A stretch of DNA of 64,000 bases from Ancylobacter defluvii (GTDB lineage: Bacteria; Pseudomonadota; Alphaproteobacteria; Rhizobiales; Xanthobacteraceae). Shown piece by piece: positions 27,735-35,758 of the stretch; the first letter of the stretch is position 1, and each line of letters starts with the position of its first letter. The position numbers were made by a program, and so were the translations under genes. The notes below the pieces were generated by a model. It did not search any database, had not been told where the DNA came from, and saw only the letters and a list, made by a program, of their open reading frames with translations. The stretch spans positions 186,001 to 250,000 of the forward strand of contig NZ_JAHBGD010000024.1 of the NCBI RefSeq assembly GCF_018390605.1, given 5' to 3'.

Positions 27735-28535
27735 ATGAACCCGGCGCGCCGGATTTCTCCGCACCAGGTGGCCCTGATCGGCTTCGGCGCCATCGGCCGC
27801 GCGCTGGCGGCCGAGCTCGGCAAGGATTCCTGCTATCGCCTGGCCGTGCTGCGGCGCGGCGGCGCCGCGCTGCCGCAGGAAATCCGTGCTCTCGATACAT
27901 TGGACGCGCTGATTGCCGCCCGCCCTGCCCTGGTCGTCGAGGCGGCCGGACAGGGCGCCGTCGAGGCCTACGCCCCGGCGCTGCTCGAGGCCGGCATCAG
28001 CCTCGTCATCACCTCCACCGGCGCGCTGGCCGATGACGGCCTGCTGCACCGCCTCGTCCTCGCCGCCGAAACCAGCGGGGCCCGGCTGATCGTGCCGGCC
28101 GGCGCCGTCGGCGGGCTCGACTATCTCACCGCCGTCGCCGGCCTGCCGGATGCGCAGGTGCGCTACACCTCTCGCAAGCCGCCTGCGGCCTGGAGCGAGG
28201 AACTGCGGACGCTTGGCCACGACCCGGAGGCGCTCGCCTCGGAAGTCGTGCTGTTCGAGGGCAGCGCCGGCGCGGCCGCGCGGCGCTACCCTCGCAATCT
28301 GAATGCCGGGCTCACCGTTGCGCTCGCCGTCGGCCCGGCCCTTGCCGATGTGCGCGTCATCGCCGATCCCGCCGTGACCGGCAACACCCATGAGATCGCG
28401 GTGGAGAGCCCGGCCGGCAGCGCGCTGATGCGCTTCGCCAACCGGCCGGCGCCCGACAATCCCAAGACATCCCTTCTCACCGCACTGAGCCTGGCCCACG
28501 CGGTGCGACGCCACTTCGCTTCACTCGTGATTTAA
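27735..28535 (+). CDS. L-aspartate dehydrogenase-like protein (DUF108 family)
   Basis: A 266-residue protein of the NAD-dependent aspartate dehydrogenase family. It has an N-terminal Rossmann motif (LIGFGAIGRAL), STGALADDG, the family signature IVPAGAVGGLDYLTAV, a KPPAAW segment and the NLNAGLTVALAVGPAL block of the catalytic domain. Family members interconvert aspartate and iminosuccinate/oxaloacetate. In this operon it may deaminate or reduce a related imino acid (inference). ATG 27735 lies five bases after the SDR stop. Length is typical. Confidence 0.82.
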   Translation: MNPARRISPHQVALIGFGAIGRALAAELGKDSCYRLAVLRRGGAALPQEIRALDTLDALIAARPALVVEAAGQGAVEAYAPALLEAGISLVITSTGALADDGLLHRLVLAAETSGARLIVPAGAVGGLDYLTAVAGLPDAQVRYTSRKPPAAWSEELRTLGHDPEALASEVVLFEGSAGAAARRYPRNLNAGLTVALAVGPALADVRVIADPAVTGNTHEIAVESPAGSALMRFANRPAPDNPKTSLLTALSLAHAVRRHFASLVI

Positions 28536-28549
28536 GGACATCGTCCGGC

Positions 28550-29776
28550 ATGTCGCGCATTCTCGTCATCGGTGCCGGAATCGTCGGGCTCTCCTGCGCG
28601 CGAGCGCTGCACGCGGACGGACATGAGGTCACGGTGCTCGACCGCGATCCGCCGGGCGACAAGTGCTCCTTCGGCAATGCCGCCGGCATCGGTGTCACCG
28701 AGATCATTCCGGCCTCGGTGCCGGGGCTGGCCCGCAAGGTGCCGGGCTGGCTGTTCGATCCGCTCGGGCCTCTGTCGTTGCGCCTGACGCATTTTCCCAG
28801 GCTGGTGCCATGGCTGCTGCGCTTCCTCAAGGAAGGGCGCTGGGAGCGGGTGGAGGCGATAACCGCCTCCCTTGCCACTCTGTCGGCCCGCACCTATGAC
28901 GACATGCTACCGCTGCTGGCCGAGCTCGACCTGATGGGCGACCTTCATAAGGTCGGCGCGCTGTGGGTCTATGAGACACGCGCGGGCCTCGACGCCGATC
29001 TGCGCTTCCATCAGCTTCGTCGTCGCCACGGCCTCGTCTGCGAGGAACTGACCGGCGAGGAGGCCCGTGAACTTGAGCCGGCGCTGGCCGCGAGCATCCG
29101 CCACGCGATCATGACGCCGCAATGGTCGCATGTGTCCGATCCGAAGCGCATCGTCGACCGGTTGCGCCTCGCCCTCGAAGCGCGCGGCGTCGCGATGATC
29201 AAGGGCGAGGTGGCCGGCATCTCCGGGCAGGAGGTCGTGACCAAAGACGGTCGCCACCTGCCCTTCGAGCGGCTGGTGGTTGCCGCCGGTGCCTGGTCCG
29301 GCCGGCTCGCCCGGCAGATCGGCGACCGCGCACTGATCGAGAGCGAGCGCGGCTACAACACCACCCTGCCCTCGCCCGGCGTGTCGCTCTCCCGCGAGGT
29401 GATCTTCGCCGAGCGCGCCTTCGTCGCCACCCCCATCGAGAGCGGGCTGCGCATCGGCGGTGCGGCGGAATTCGCCGGACTGGACGCCGCACCGAACTAT
29501 GCCCGCTCGGACGCGCTGGCCGAACTTGGCCGCCGCTTCCTGCCGGGGCTGAACACGCAAGGCGGCACCCGCTGGATGGGCCACCGCCCGACCACGGCGG
29601 ATTCGCTGCCCGTCATCGGCCGCTCGCCCCGGCGCGACGATGTCTTCTACGCCTTCGGGCACGGCCATACCGGCCTCACCTTCGGCCCGACCACCGGACG
29701 GCTGATCGCCGAACTGGTCGCCGGCCGCCAAACCTCCGTCGACGTCACCCCGTTCGCCATTCAACGCTTCAGCTAG
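28550..29776 (+). CDS. FAD-dependent D-amino-acid dehydrogenase (DadA-like)
   Basis: A 408-residue flavoprotein of the DAO/DadA family. It begins with the FAD-binding GAGIVGLSCARAL, has CSFGNAAGIGVTEIIPASVPG typical of DadA, and ends with WMGHRPTTADSLPVIGRSP and FAFGHGHTGLT-like FGHGHTGLTFGPTTGRLIAEL. Such enzymes oxidise D-amino or D-imino acids, passing electrons to the membrane. Next to a Cys/Cys proline-racemase-family gene, D-hydroxyproline dehydrogenase is the obvious comparison. It lies 14 bases after the aspartate-dehydrogenase-like gene. Confidence 0.88.
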   Translation: MSRILVIGAGIVGLSCARALHADGHEVTVLDRDPPGDKCSFGNAAGIGVTEIIPASVPGLARKVPGWLFDPLGPLSLRLTHFPRLVPWLLRFLKEGRWERVEAITASLATLSARTYDDMLPLLAELDLMGDLHKVGALWVYETRAGLDADLRFHQLRRRHGLVCEELTGEEARELEPALAASIRHAIMTPQWSHVSDPKRIVDRLRLALEARGVAMIKGEVAGISGQEVVTKDGRHLPFERLVVAAGAWSGRLARQIGDRALIESERGYNTTLPSPGVSLSREVIFAERAFVATPIESGLRIGGAAEFAGLDAAPNYARSDALAELGRRFLPGLNTQGGTRWMGHRPTTADSLPVIGRSPRRDDVFYAFGHGHTGLTFGPTTGRLIAELVAGRQTSVDVTPFAIQRFS

Positions 29777-29794
29777 AGAACGCCGAGCCTCGCC

Positions 29795-30796
29795 ATGAAC
29801 CCGCACACCTTCCTCTGTGTCGACGCCCACACCTGCGGCAATCCGGTGCGCGTGGTCGCCGGCGGCGCGCCGCTGCTGCCCAATGTCAGCATGGCCGAGA
29901 AGCGGCAGATCTTCCTGGCGCAGCATGACTGGGTGCGAAAGGCGCTGATGTTCGAGCCGCGCGGCCATGACGTGATGTCCGGCTCCATCCTCTACCCGCC
30001 CTCGCGCGAGGATTGCGAACTGGGCGTGCTGTTCATCGAGGTGTCCGGCTGCCTGCCCATGTGCGGGCATGGCACCATCGGCACCGTTACCGTGGCGCTG
30101 GAACAGGGCTTCGTGGTGCCGCGCGTCGAAGGCAAGCTGTCGCTGGAAGTGCCGGCCGGCAAGGTCGAGGTCGAATACACCCGCAACGGCCGCTTCGTCG
30201 ACCAGGTGCGGCTGTTCAACATCCCGAGCTACCTGCATGCCGAGGACGTCACGGTCGACATTCCCGGCTTCGGCGCACTGACCGTCGACGTCTCCTATGG
30301 CGGCAACTACTACGCCATCGTCGAACCGCAGGCCAACTGGGCCGGCCTCGACGGCATGAAGGCCGAGGACATCCTCAAATGGAGCCCCATCGTTCGTGCG
30401 GCGGTACAGGAAGCGGTCGCGCCGGTGCATCCCGAAGACCCGCGCATCAATGGCGTCAGCCATGTGATGTGGGCGGATGGACCCAAGCACCCGGAGGCGC
30501 ATGCCCGCAACGCCGTGTTCTACGGCGCCAAGGGCATCGACCGCTCGCCCTGCGGCACCGGCACCTCCGCCCGCATGGCGCAGCGGGTGGCCAAGGGCTT
30601 GCTCAAGGTCGGCGACGATTTCGTGCATGAGAGCATCATCGGCACGCTGTTCCACGGTCGGGTGGAGAGCGCCACTGAACTCGCCGGCCGGCCCGCCATC
30701 CTCCCGAGCATCGGCGGCTGGGCGCGGGTCTATGGCCACAACACCATCACCGTCGACGAGCGCGACCCGCTCGCCTTCGGCTTCCAGCTGGCGTGA
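29795..30796 (+). CDS. Proline racemase-family epimerase with Cys/Cys active site
   Basis: A 333-residue member of the proline racemase superfamily. Both catalytic cysteines are present: Cys90 in LPMCGHGTIG and Cys253 in DRSPCGTGTSA. It also has the CVDAHTCGNPVRVV N-terminus. The Cys/Cys pair and these flanks are those of 4-hydroxyproline 2-epimerases and proline racemases, which invert the alpha carbon without cofactor. The DadA-like gene just upstream would take the D-epimer. The family is certain; whether the substrate is hydroxyproline or another imino acid is not. Confidence 0.88.
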   Translation: MNPHTFLCVDAHTCGNPVRVVAGGAPLLPNVSMAEKRQIFLAQHDWVRKALMFEPRGHDVMSGSILYPPSREDCELGVLFIEVSGCLPMCGHGTIGTVTVALEQGFVVPRVEGKLSLEVPAGKVEVEYTRNGRFVDQVRLFNIPSYLHAEDVTVDIPGFGALTVDVSYGGNYYAIVEPQANWAGLDGMKAEDILKWSPIVRAAVQEAVAPVHPEDPRINGVSHVMWADGPKHPEAHARNAVFYGAKGIDRSPCGTGTSARMAQRVAKGLLKVGDDFVHESIIGTLFHGRVESATELAGRPAILPSIGGWARVYGHNTITVDERDPLAFGFQLA

Positions 30797-30804
30797 GGCG
30801 AGCC

Positions 30805-31119
30805 ATGATCCTCGAGGAACGCGACTACCACATCGTGCCGGGCCGCATGGGCGACTTCCTGAAGACCTATGAGACGCTGGGCCTCGATATCCAGAAGCAT
30901 TTTCTCGGCGAATTCATCGGCCATTTCGTCACCGAGATCGGCGAACTCAACCATGTCATCGCCCTGTGGCGCTACGAGAGCATGGCCGACCGCGAGGCCC
31001 GCCGAGCAAAGATGCTCGCCCATGAGCCGTGGCAGGATTACCTCGCCGCCATCAAGGGCATGATCCAGAGCCAGCAGACGCGCATCCTGGCGCCGACCGC
31101 GCTCTCGCCGATGCGCTGA
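30805..31119 (+). CDS. NIPSNAP-family protein
   Basis: A 104-residue ferredoxin-like (dimeric alpha-beta barrel) protein. The pattern ERDYHIVPGRMGDFLKTYETLG, then FVTEIGELNHVIALWRYESMADRE and KMLAHEPWQDYLA is the NIPSNAP signature. The ATG at 30805 has GTGAGGCGAG upstream; a GTG four codons earlier is possible. These small proteins are often found in catabolic operons, sometimes as accessory or isomerase-like factors, without a settled role. It sits between the Cys/Cys epimerase and the cobalamin protein, eight and twelve bases away, clearly in one operon. Confidence 0.85.
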   Translation: MILEERDYHIVPGRMGDFLKTYETLGLDIQKHFLGEFIGHFVTEIGELNHVIALWRYESMADREARRAKMLAHEPWQDYLAAIKGMIQSQQTRILAPTALSPMR

Positions 31120-31131
31120 CGGAGCCAGCCC

Positions 31132-32931
31132 GTGACCGCCCCCCTTCCTCCCCGCGACCAGTTGATCCCGCCGACGCTCCGGCCGGGCCGCGAACTCGTC
31201 GCCGAGGGCCGGGCGCTGGCGCGGGACTGGACGGTGGGCCGCAACGCTTTTCTCGACGCGCAGAACGTAGCGAGCGAGGCAGAGTACAAGCGCCGGCAAG
31301 CGAAGGCCGGGTGCATCATGCAGCACGCCCATATCGGCTTTCGCAGCGTGGAGCGCACCGTCGCGGCTATCGCGCAGGTGCACGAGGCCGCGGCGCGCCA
31401 GGGCGCGCGGGTCGACCGCTTCGGCATCACCTTGGACATGTCGATGGGCTATCCGCCCGAGCTGCGCAAGGGCAGCCGGCGCGGCACCGGCATTGTGCTG
31501 GACGATGCGGAGAGCTTCGCCCGCATCACCAATGCCGCGCCGGCCGCCGCGCATTTCGGCGACTTCATGCTCGGCCTGCCCGGCGCGCTGGAAAACACCA
31601 AGGGTGCGCTGGCGGCCGGCGCCACCGCCATCGGCAATCTCGGGCAGTATTTCACCTTCCGCCTGCCGGACTGGGATGACGACGTCGCCACCACCCATGC
31701 CACCGTGACCGCGCTCGGCCTCATCGCCGCGCAGCCGGTGGAGGTGTTGGTGCATTCGAACCTCGACGACGGCTTTGCCGGGCTGTTTTCCGACATGAGC
31801 TCGGCGCTCGGCATGGTGCTGGTGGAGAAGCACATCGTCGAGACGCTGATCGGCGCCCGCCTCTCGCACTGCTTCGGCCACCATTTCACCGCGCCGCTGG
31901 TGCGCATGGCTTTCCATGCCGCATTGGCGAAGGTCACTGACACGCCGGGCACCATGATCTTCGGCAACACGGTGAGCTACAAATCCACGCCCGCCGGCAA
32001 CTATGCCAGCCTCGCCAGCTATCTGCAGGCCGACATCTGGGCGCTGACACGCACCCATTCCGGGCACGCGATCAATCCGGTGCCGGTCACCGAGAACGAG
32101 CGCATTCCCGACATCGACGAGATCATCGACGCGCAGCTCTTCGCCCATCGCCTCGCCGAGCACGCCGGCGCTTCCGCCGGTCTGATCGACCTCACCCCAG
32201 TGGATGCGCTCGCAGACCAACTCGTTGAAGGCGGCCGCCTGTTCGCCGCACGCACCCTTGCCGGACTGGCCGAGGCCGGCATCGATACCAGCGATGCGGC
32301 GCAGATGATGCTCGCTTTGCGCCGCATCGGCCCCAAGCGGCTGGAAGCGGCGTTCGGCGCCGGCGAACCGGATGCCTCCGCCTGGAGCGGACGCCGCTCG
32401 GTGGCGCTGGCCGAATGGGTGGAGGAACTCGAGCACGACGCCCGTGCCTGGGCGGCGCGCGTGCCACCCAACGCCGCCGCCCGCATTTCCGGCTGGCGCC
32501 TGACGGCCTGCGTGGCGTCGAGCGACGTGCACGAGCACGGCAAGAACCTCATCGCCCGCACCCTGGATCAACTCGGCGTCACCGTCGTCGATGGCGGCAC
32601 CTCCGTCGATGCCGACGACCTGGTCGCCACGGCGCTGGCGTCGAGGGCCGATATGATCGCCATCAGCACCTATAACGGCGTCGCGCTGCGCTATGCGCGC
32701 GAGGTCAAGGACGCGCTCGCCCGCGCCGGCGCCGATCTGCCGGTGTGCATCGGCGGCCGGCTCAACCAGGTGCCGGACGATTCCAATTCTGGCCTGCCGG
32801 TCGATGTCCGCAAGGACATTAGCCGGCTCGGTGTCATCCCCTGTGACACGCCTGATGACCTCACCCGCCTCCTCGCCGAACTCGCCGACGCCTCCCCTAT
32901 GCCCCAGGAAACGCCAAAGGACACGCTATGA
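31132..32931 (+). CDS. Single-chain cobalamin-dependent mutase-like enzyme
   Basis: A 599-residue protein. Residues about 460-590 are a B12-binding domain with the full base-off/His-on signature: D465-V-H467-E-H-G470, 41 residues, then STY (SxL position), 26 residues, then GG in CIGGRLN. The first 440 residues are a separate, probably TIM-barrel domain with many His/Asp-rich segments (GFRSVERTVAAI, DRFGITLDMSMGYPPELRKG, GDFMLGLPGALENTKGA, HSNLDDGFAGLFSDMS). It recalls the catalytic subunit of glutamate mutase, but I cannot match it to a characterised enzyme. Start GTG 31132 follows GGAG. Probably a carbon-skeleton or amino mutase in the pathway; reaction unknown. Confidence 0.75.
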   Translation: MTAPLPPRDQLIPPTLRPGRELVAEGRALARDWTVGRNAFLDAQNVASEAEYKRRQAKAGCIMQHAHIGFRSVERTVAAIAQVHEAAARQGARVDRFGITLDMSMGYPPELRKGSRRGTGIVLDDAESFARITNAAPAAAHFGDFMLGLPGALENTKGALAAGATAIGNLGQYFTFRLPDWDDDVATTHATVTALGLIAAQPVEVLVHSNLDDGFAGLFSDMSSALGMVLVEKHIVETLIGARLSHCFGHHFTAPLVRMAFHAALAKVTDTPGTMIFGNTVSYKSTPAGNYASLASYLQADIWALTRTHSGHAINPVPVTENERIPDIDEIIDAQLFAHRLAEHAGASAGLIDLTPVDALADQLVEGGRLFAARTLAGLAEAGIDTSDAAQMMLALRRIGPKRLEAAFGAGEPDASAWSGRRSVALAEWVEELEHDARAWAARVPPNAAARISGWRLTACVASSDVHEHGKNLIARTLDQLGVTVVDGGTSVDADDLVATALASRADMIAISTYNGVALRYAREVKDALARAGADLPVCIGGRLNQVPDDSNSGLPVDVRKDISRLGVIPCDTPDDLTRLLAELADASPMPQETPKDTL

Positions 32932-33836
32932 CCCGCTGGACCGGAGTTTTTCCCGCCGTCACCACCAAGCTGCGCGAGGACGAGAGCGTCGATCTCGCCG
33001 CCACCCAGTCCAGTCTCGATCGGCTGATCAAGAGCGGCGTGTCGGGCGTCATCGTGCTGCCGATGCTGGGCGAGAACGCCTCGCTGACCGCCGCCGAACG
33101 TGAATCCGTCATCCTCGCCGCCAAGGAGGTCGTCGCCGGCCGGGTGCCGCTGCTGTCCGGCCTCGCCCATGTCGGCATGGCCGACGCGCTCGCCTCCGCC
33201 CGGCACTATGAGAAGCTCGGCGCCGAGGGGCTGATGGCGTTCCCCTCCATTGCCTATAAGAGCGACCCGCGCGAGACGGCAGCGTGGTATCGCACGCTCG
33301 GCACCGGCTGCGGCCTGCCGATCATGATCTACAACAACCCGATCGCCTATGGCGTCGACGTCACCCCGGCCATTCTCAACGAGCTGGTCGATGTGAAGAA
33401 CATCGTCTGCATCAAAGAGGAGACCGGCGACATCCGCCGCGTCACCGACCTCTACAACGAATGCGGCGACCGCTTCTCGGTGTTCTGCGGCGTCGACGAC
33501 CTGCTGCTGGAAAGCGCCGCGCTCGGCGTCACCGGCTGGGTCTCGGGCATGACCAATGCCTGGCCGGCGGAATGCGTGGAGTTGTTCAACCTGTGCAAGG
33601 CCGGCAAGTTCGACGAGGCCCGTACGCTCTACCGCATCCTCACCCCGGCCTTCCATCTCGATACCGACGTGAAGCTGGTGCAGTACATCAAGCTCGCCGA
33701 GAAGGTGGTCTATGGTGCGCCGGAATGGGTGCGCGCGCCGCGCCTGCCGCTGATCGGCGCCGAGCGCCAGCGGGTGCTCGGCATCCTCGAAGCGACCGTG
33801 ACGGCGCTTGCCGCCGCGCAGCGCAGCGCAGCGTGA
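32928..33836 (+). CDS. DapA/DHDPS-family lyase
   Basis: A 302-residue class I aldolase-type enzyme. The Schiff-base lysine is Lys163 in VCIKEETGD, the proton-relay tyrosine is in MIYNNPIAYG, and the substrate-carboxylate loop is LPMLGENASLT (in place of the GTTGE of DapA). Family members include dihydrodipicolinate synthase, N-acetylneuraminate lyase and pyrroline-4-hydroxy-2-carboxylate deaminase of hydroxyproline breakdown. The altered loop means it is not lysine-biosynthetic DapA. Its ATG overlaps the stop of the cobalamin gene by four bases, so the two are translationally coupled. Confidence 0.9.
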   Translation: MTRWTGVFPAVTTKLREDESVDLAATQSSLDRLIKSGVSGVIVLPMLGENASLTAAERESVILAAKEVVAGRVPLLSGLAHVGMADALASARHYEKLGAEGLMAFPSIAYKSDPRETAAWYRTLGTGCGLPIMIYNNPIAYGVDVTPAILNELVDVKNIVCIKEETGDIRRVTDLYNECGDRFSVFCGVDDLLLESAALGVTGWVSGMTNAWPAECVELFNLCKAGKFDEARTLYRILTPAFHLDTDVKLVQYIKLAEKVVYGAPEWVRAPRLPLIGAERQRVLGILEATVTALAAAQRSAA

Positions 33837-33846
33837 GGGGGCTCCG

Positions 33847-34896
33847 ATGCGCTTCAGCCGAATGATCACCGTGGTCGGCGCCCATGCGGCCGGCGAACTC
33901 AACGAAGTCATCACCGGGGGCGTCCTCGACGTGCCCGGCAAGACCATGTTCGAGAAGATGCAATATGTGCAGACGCATCGTGACGAGTTGCGCAAGTTCC
34001 TGCTGAACGAGCCGCGCGGGCGTGTCTCGCAATGCGTCAACCTGGTGCTGCCGCCGACGCGGCCGGAAGCCGATGCCGGCTTCGTCATCATCGAGTCGGA
34101 CTACTACGTGCCGATGTCCGGCACCAACACCATCTGCACCGTCACCGTGCTGCTGGAGACCGGCATGATCCCGATGCAGGAGCCGGTCACCGAGCTGATC
34201 ATGGAGGCACCGGCCGGGCTGGTGAAGGTCTCCGCCGAGTGCCGCGACGGCAAATGCGTGAACGTGACCTTCGACAACGTACCCGGCTTCGTCTTCGCGC
34301 TCGATGCCAAGGTGGACGTGCCCGGCCTCGGCGCCATCAAGGTCGACGTCGCCTATGGCGGCATGATCTACGCCATCGTCGATGCGGCGAGCCTCGGCTA
34401 TTCGCTCGACCTGAAGGAGGCCGGCGAACTGGTGGAAGTCGGCGAGCGCATCAAGAAAGCTGCGGCCGAACAGGTGCCGGCGATCCACCCGGAGAACCCG
34501 GAAATCCACACCATCAACCAGACCCTGTTCGCCGGGCCGCTGGAACGCACGGCGGATGGACTGACCTCGAAGAACACCGTCATCGTCTCGCCCGGCCGGC
34601 ATGACCGCTCGCCCTGCGGCACCGGCACCTGCGCCCGTATGGCGGTATTGCACGCGCGCGGCGAGTTGCAGGTGGGCGAGCGCTTCACCCACCGCTCGCT
34701 GATCGGCACCGAGTTCATCGGCCGCCTGCGCGGCACCACCGAGCTTGCCGGCCTGCCAGCGGTGCTGCCCACCATCACCGGCCCCGCCTGGATCACCGCC
34801 TTCCACCAATATGTGCTCGATCCGACCGATCCCTTCCCGGATGGCTACCGGCTCGGCGACACCTGGCCGGGCTATACCGGCGAACAGCCGATCTGA
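33847..34896 (+). CDS. Proline racemase-family enzyme with Ser/Cys active site
   Basis: A 349-residue second member of the proline racemase superfamily, only distantly like the one at 29795. At the first catalytic position it has Ser91 (VPMSGTNTICTV) instead of Cys; the second is Cys257 (DRSPCGTGTCARM). Ser/Cys members are known in this superfamily and have been linked to hydroxyproline epimerisation and 3-hydroxyproline dehydration. It could act as a dehydratase or epimerase on a substrate different from that of the Cys/Cys paralogue. ATG 33847 follows GAGGGGG. Ten bases separate it from genes on both sides. Confidence 0.88.
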   Translation: MRFSRMITVVGAHAAGELNEVITGGVLDVPGKTMFEKMQYVQTHRDELRKFLLNEPRGRVSQCVNLVLPPTRPEADAGFVIIESDYYVPMSGTNTICTVTVLLETGMIPMQEPVTELIMEAPAGLVKVSAECRDGKCVNVTFDNVPGFVFALDAKVDVPGLGAIKVDVAYGGMIYAIVDAASLGYSLDLKEAGELVEVGERIKKAAAEQVPAIHPENPEIHTINQTLFAGPLERTADGLTSKNTVIVSPGRHDRSPCGTGTCARMAVLHARGELQVGERFTHRSLIGTEFIGRLRGTTELAGLPAVLPTITGPAWITAFHQYVLDPTDPFPDGYRLGDTWPGYTGEQPI

Positions 34897-34906
34897 GGAC
34901 CGCGTA

Positions 34907-35695
34907 ATGCCGTTGCTCACCACCTCCGATGGCTGCCGCGTGCATTACGAGGTGCGCGGCAGTGGCGCGCCGGTGGTGCTCATCCCCGGCCTCGGCGGCG
35001 ACGGGCGGTTCTGGGAGCCAGTCGCCGAGCGGCTGGAGGACCGGTTCCGGCTCATCCTCGCCGATCATCGCGGCGCCGGCCGCAGCGATCGGCAGGACGG
35101 GCCGTACACGATCGAGCGGATTGCGCGCGACGTCGTGGAGATCATGGATGCTGAAGGATGCACGACCGCGCATCTGGTCGGCCATTCCACCGGCGGCACC
35201 GTGGTGCAGACGCTGGCTCTGGAGGCTGCCGAGCGGGTCGGGCGGATCGTCGTCTCGGGGAGCTGGCCGGGCCCGGATGCGCGGTTCCGCGCGCTGTTCA
35301 CGGCGCGGCTCGCCTTGCTTGAAGCCAACCAGCCGGCCATCTACCAGGCCTTCACCCATGTGCTCGGCTACGACGCGGACTGGATCGCCGCGCATGAAGC
35401 AGAGCTCGACGCCGCCATCGGCCGGGCGGGCGAGGTACTGGCGCCGCTGGCGGTGGCAGCCGCCCGCATCCGCATGCTGCTGGCCTATGATCGCGCCGCC
35501 GATCTCGACCGCATCGCGGCGCCGACGCTGGTCATCGGCGCCCGCGACGACGAGATGATCCTGTTCGAACAGTCCGAGCGCATCGCCCGCGCCATTGCGG
35601 GTGCGGAACTCGTCGCGCTCGATGGCGGTCATTTCTACCCGCGCACCCGCGCCGAGCTGTTCGCGCGGCATGTGGATGATTTCCTGACCCGCTGA
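34907..35695 (+). CDS. Alpha/beta hydrolase, last gene of the catabolic operon
   Basis: A 262-residue alpha/beta-hydrolase. The oxyanion region VVLIPGLGGDGRFW, the nucleophile elbow GHSTGG (Ser near residue 92), the acid in ARDDEMI and the His in DGGHFYPRT form a complete triad. It resembles 3-oxoadipate enol-lactonases and related C-C or ester hydrolases. ATG 34907 lies ten bases after the Ser/Cys racemase gene, and a hairpin follows, so it ends the operon. It may open a lactone or cleave an ester or amide in the pathway (inference). Confidence 0.88.
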   Translation: MPLLTTSDGCRVHYEVRGSGAPVVLIPGLGGDGRFWEPVAERLEDRFRLILADHRGAGRSDRQDGPYTIERIARDVVEIMDAEGCTTAHLVGHSTGGTVVQTLALEAAERVGRIVVSGSWPGPDARFRALFTARLALLEANQPAIYQAFTHVLGYDADWIAAHEAELDAAIGRAGEVLAPLAVAAARIRMLLAYDRAADLDRIAAPTLVIGARDDEMILFEQSERIARAIAGAELVALDGGHFYPRTRAELFARHVDDFLTR

Positions 35696-35715
35696 GCGGG
35701 TGGCTTTCGGCCCTC

Positions 35716-35745
35716 GCGCCGGGCGGGTGGCGACCCGTCCGGCGC
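35716..35745. terminator. Bidirectional hairpin between convergent operons
   Basis: A 13-bp stem (GCGCCGGGCGGGT / ACCCGTCCGGCGC, with one G-T wobble) and a four-base loop fill the 63-base gap between the hydrolase gene and the convergent molybdenum hydroxylase gene. It is well placed to end transcription from both sides. Confidence 0.65.
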
Positions 35746-35758
35746 AAAGTCCCGCCTC

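Noticed and set aside
27735-28535. Reading the aspartate-dehydrogenase-like gene as NAD biosynthesis (nadX)
   Set aside because: No nadA or nadC is adjacent, and the gene is embedded in a catabolic operon.
32928-33836. Calling the DapA-family gene lysine-biosynthetic dapA
   Set aside because: The substrate loop is altered (LPMLGENASLT) and the operon is catabolic and regulator-linked.
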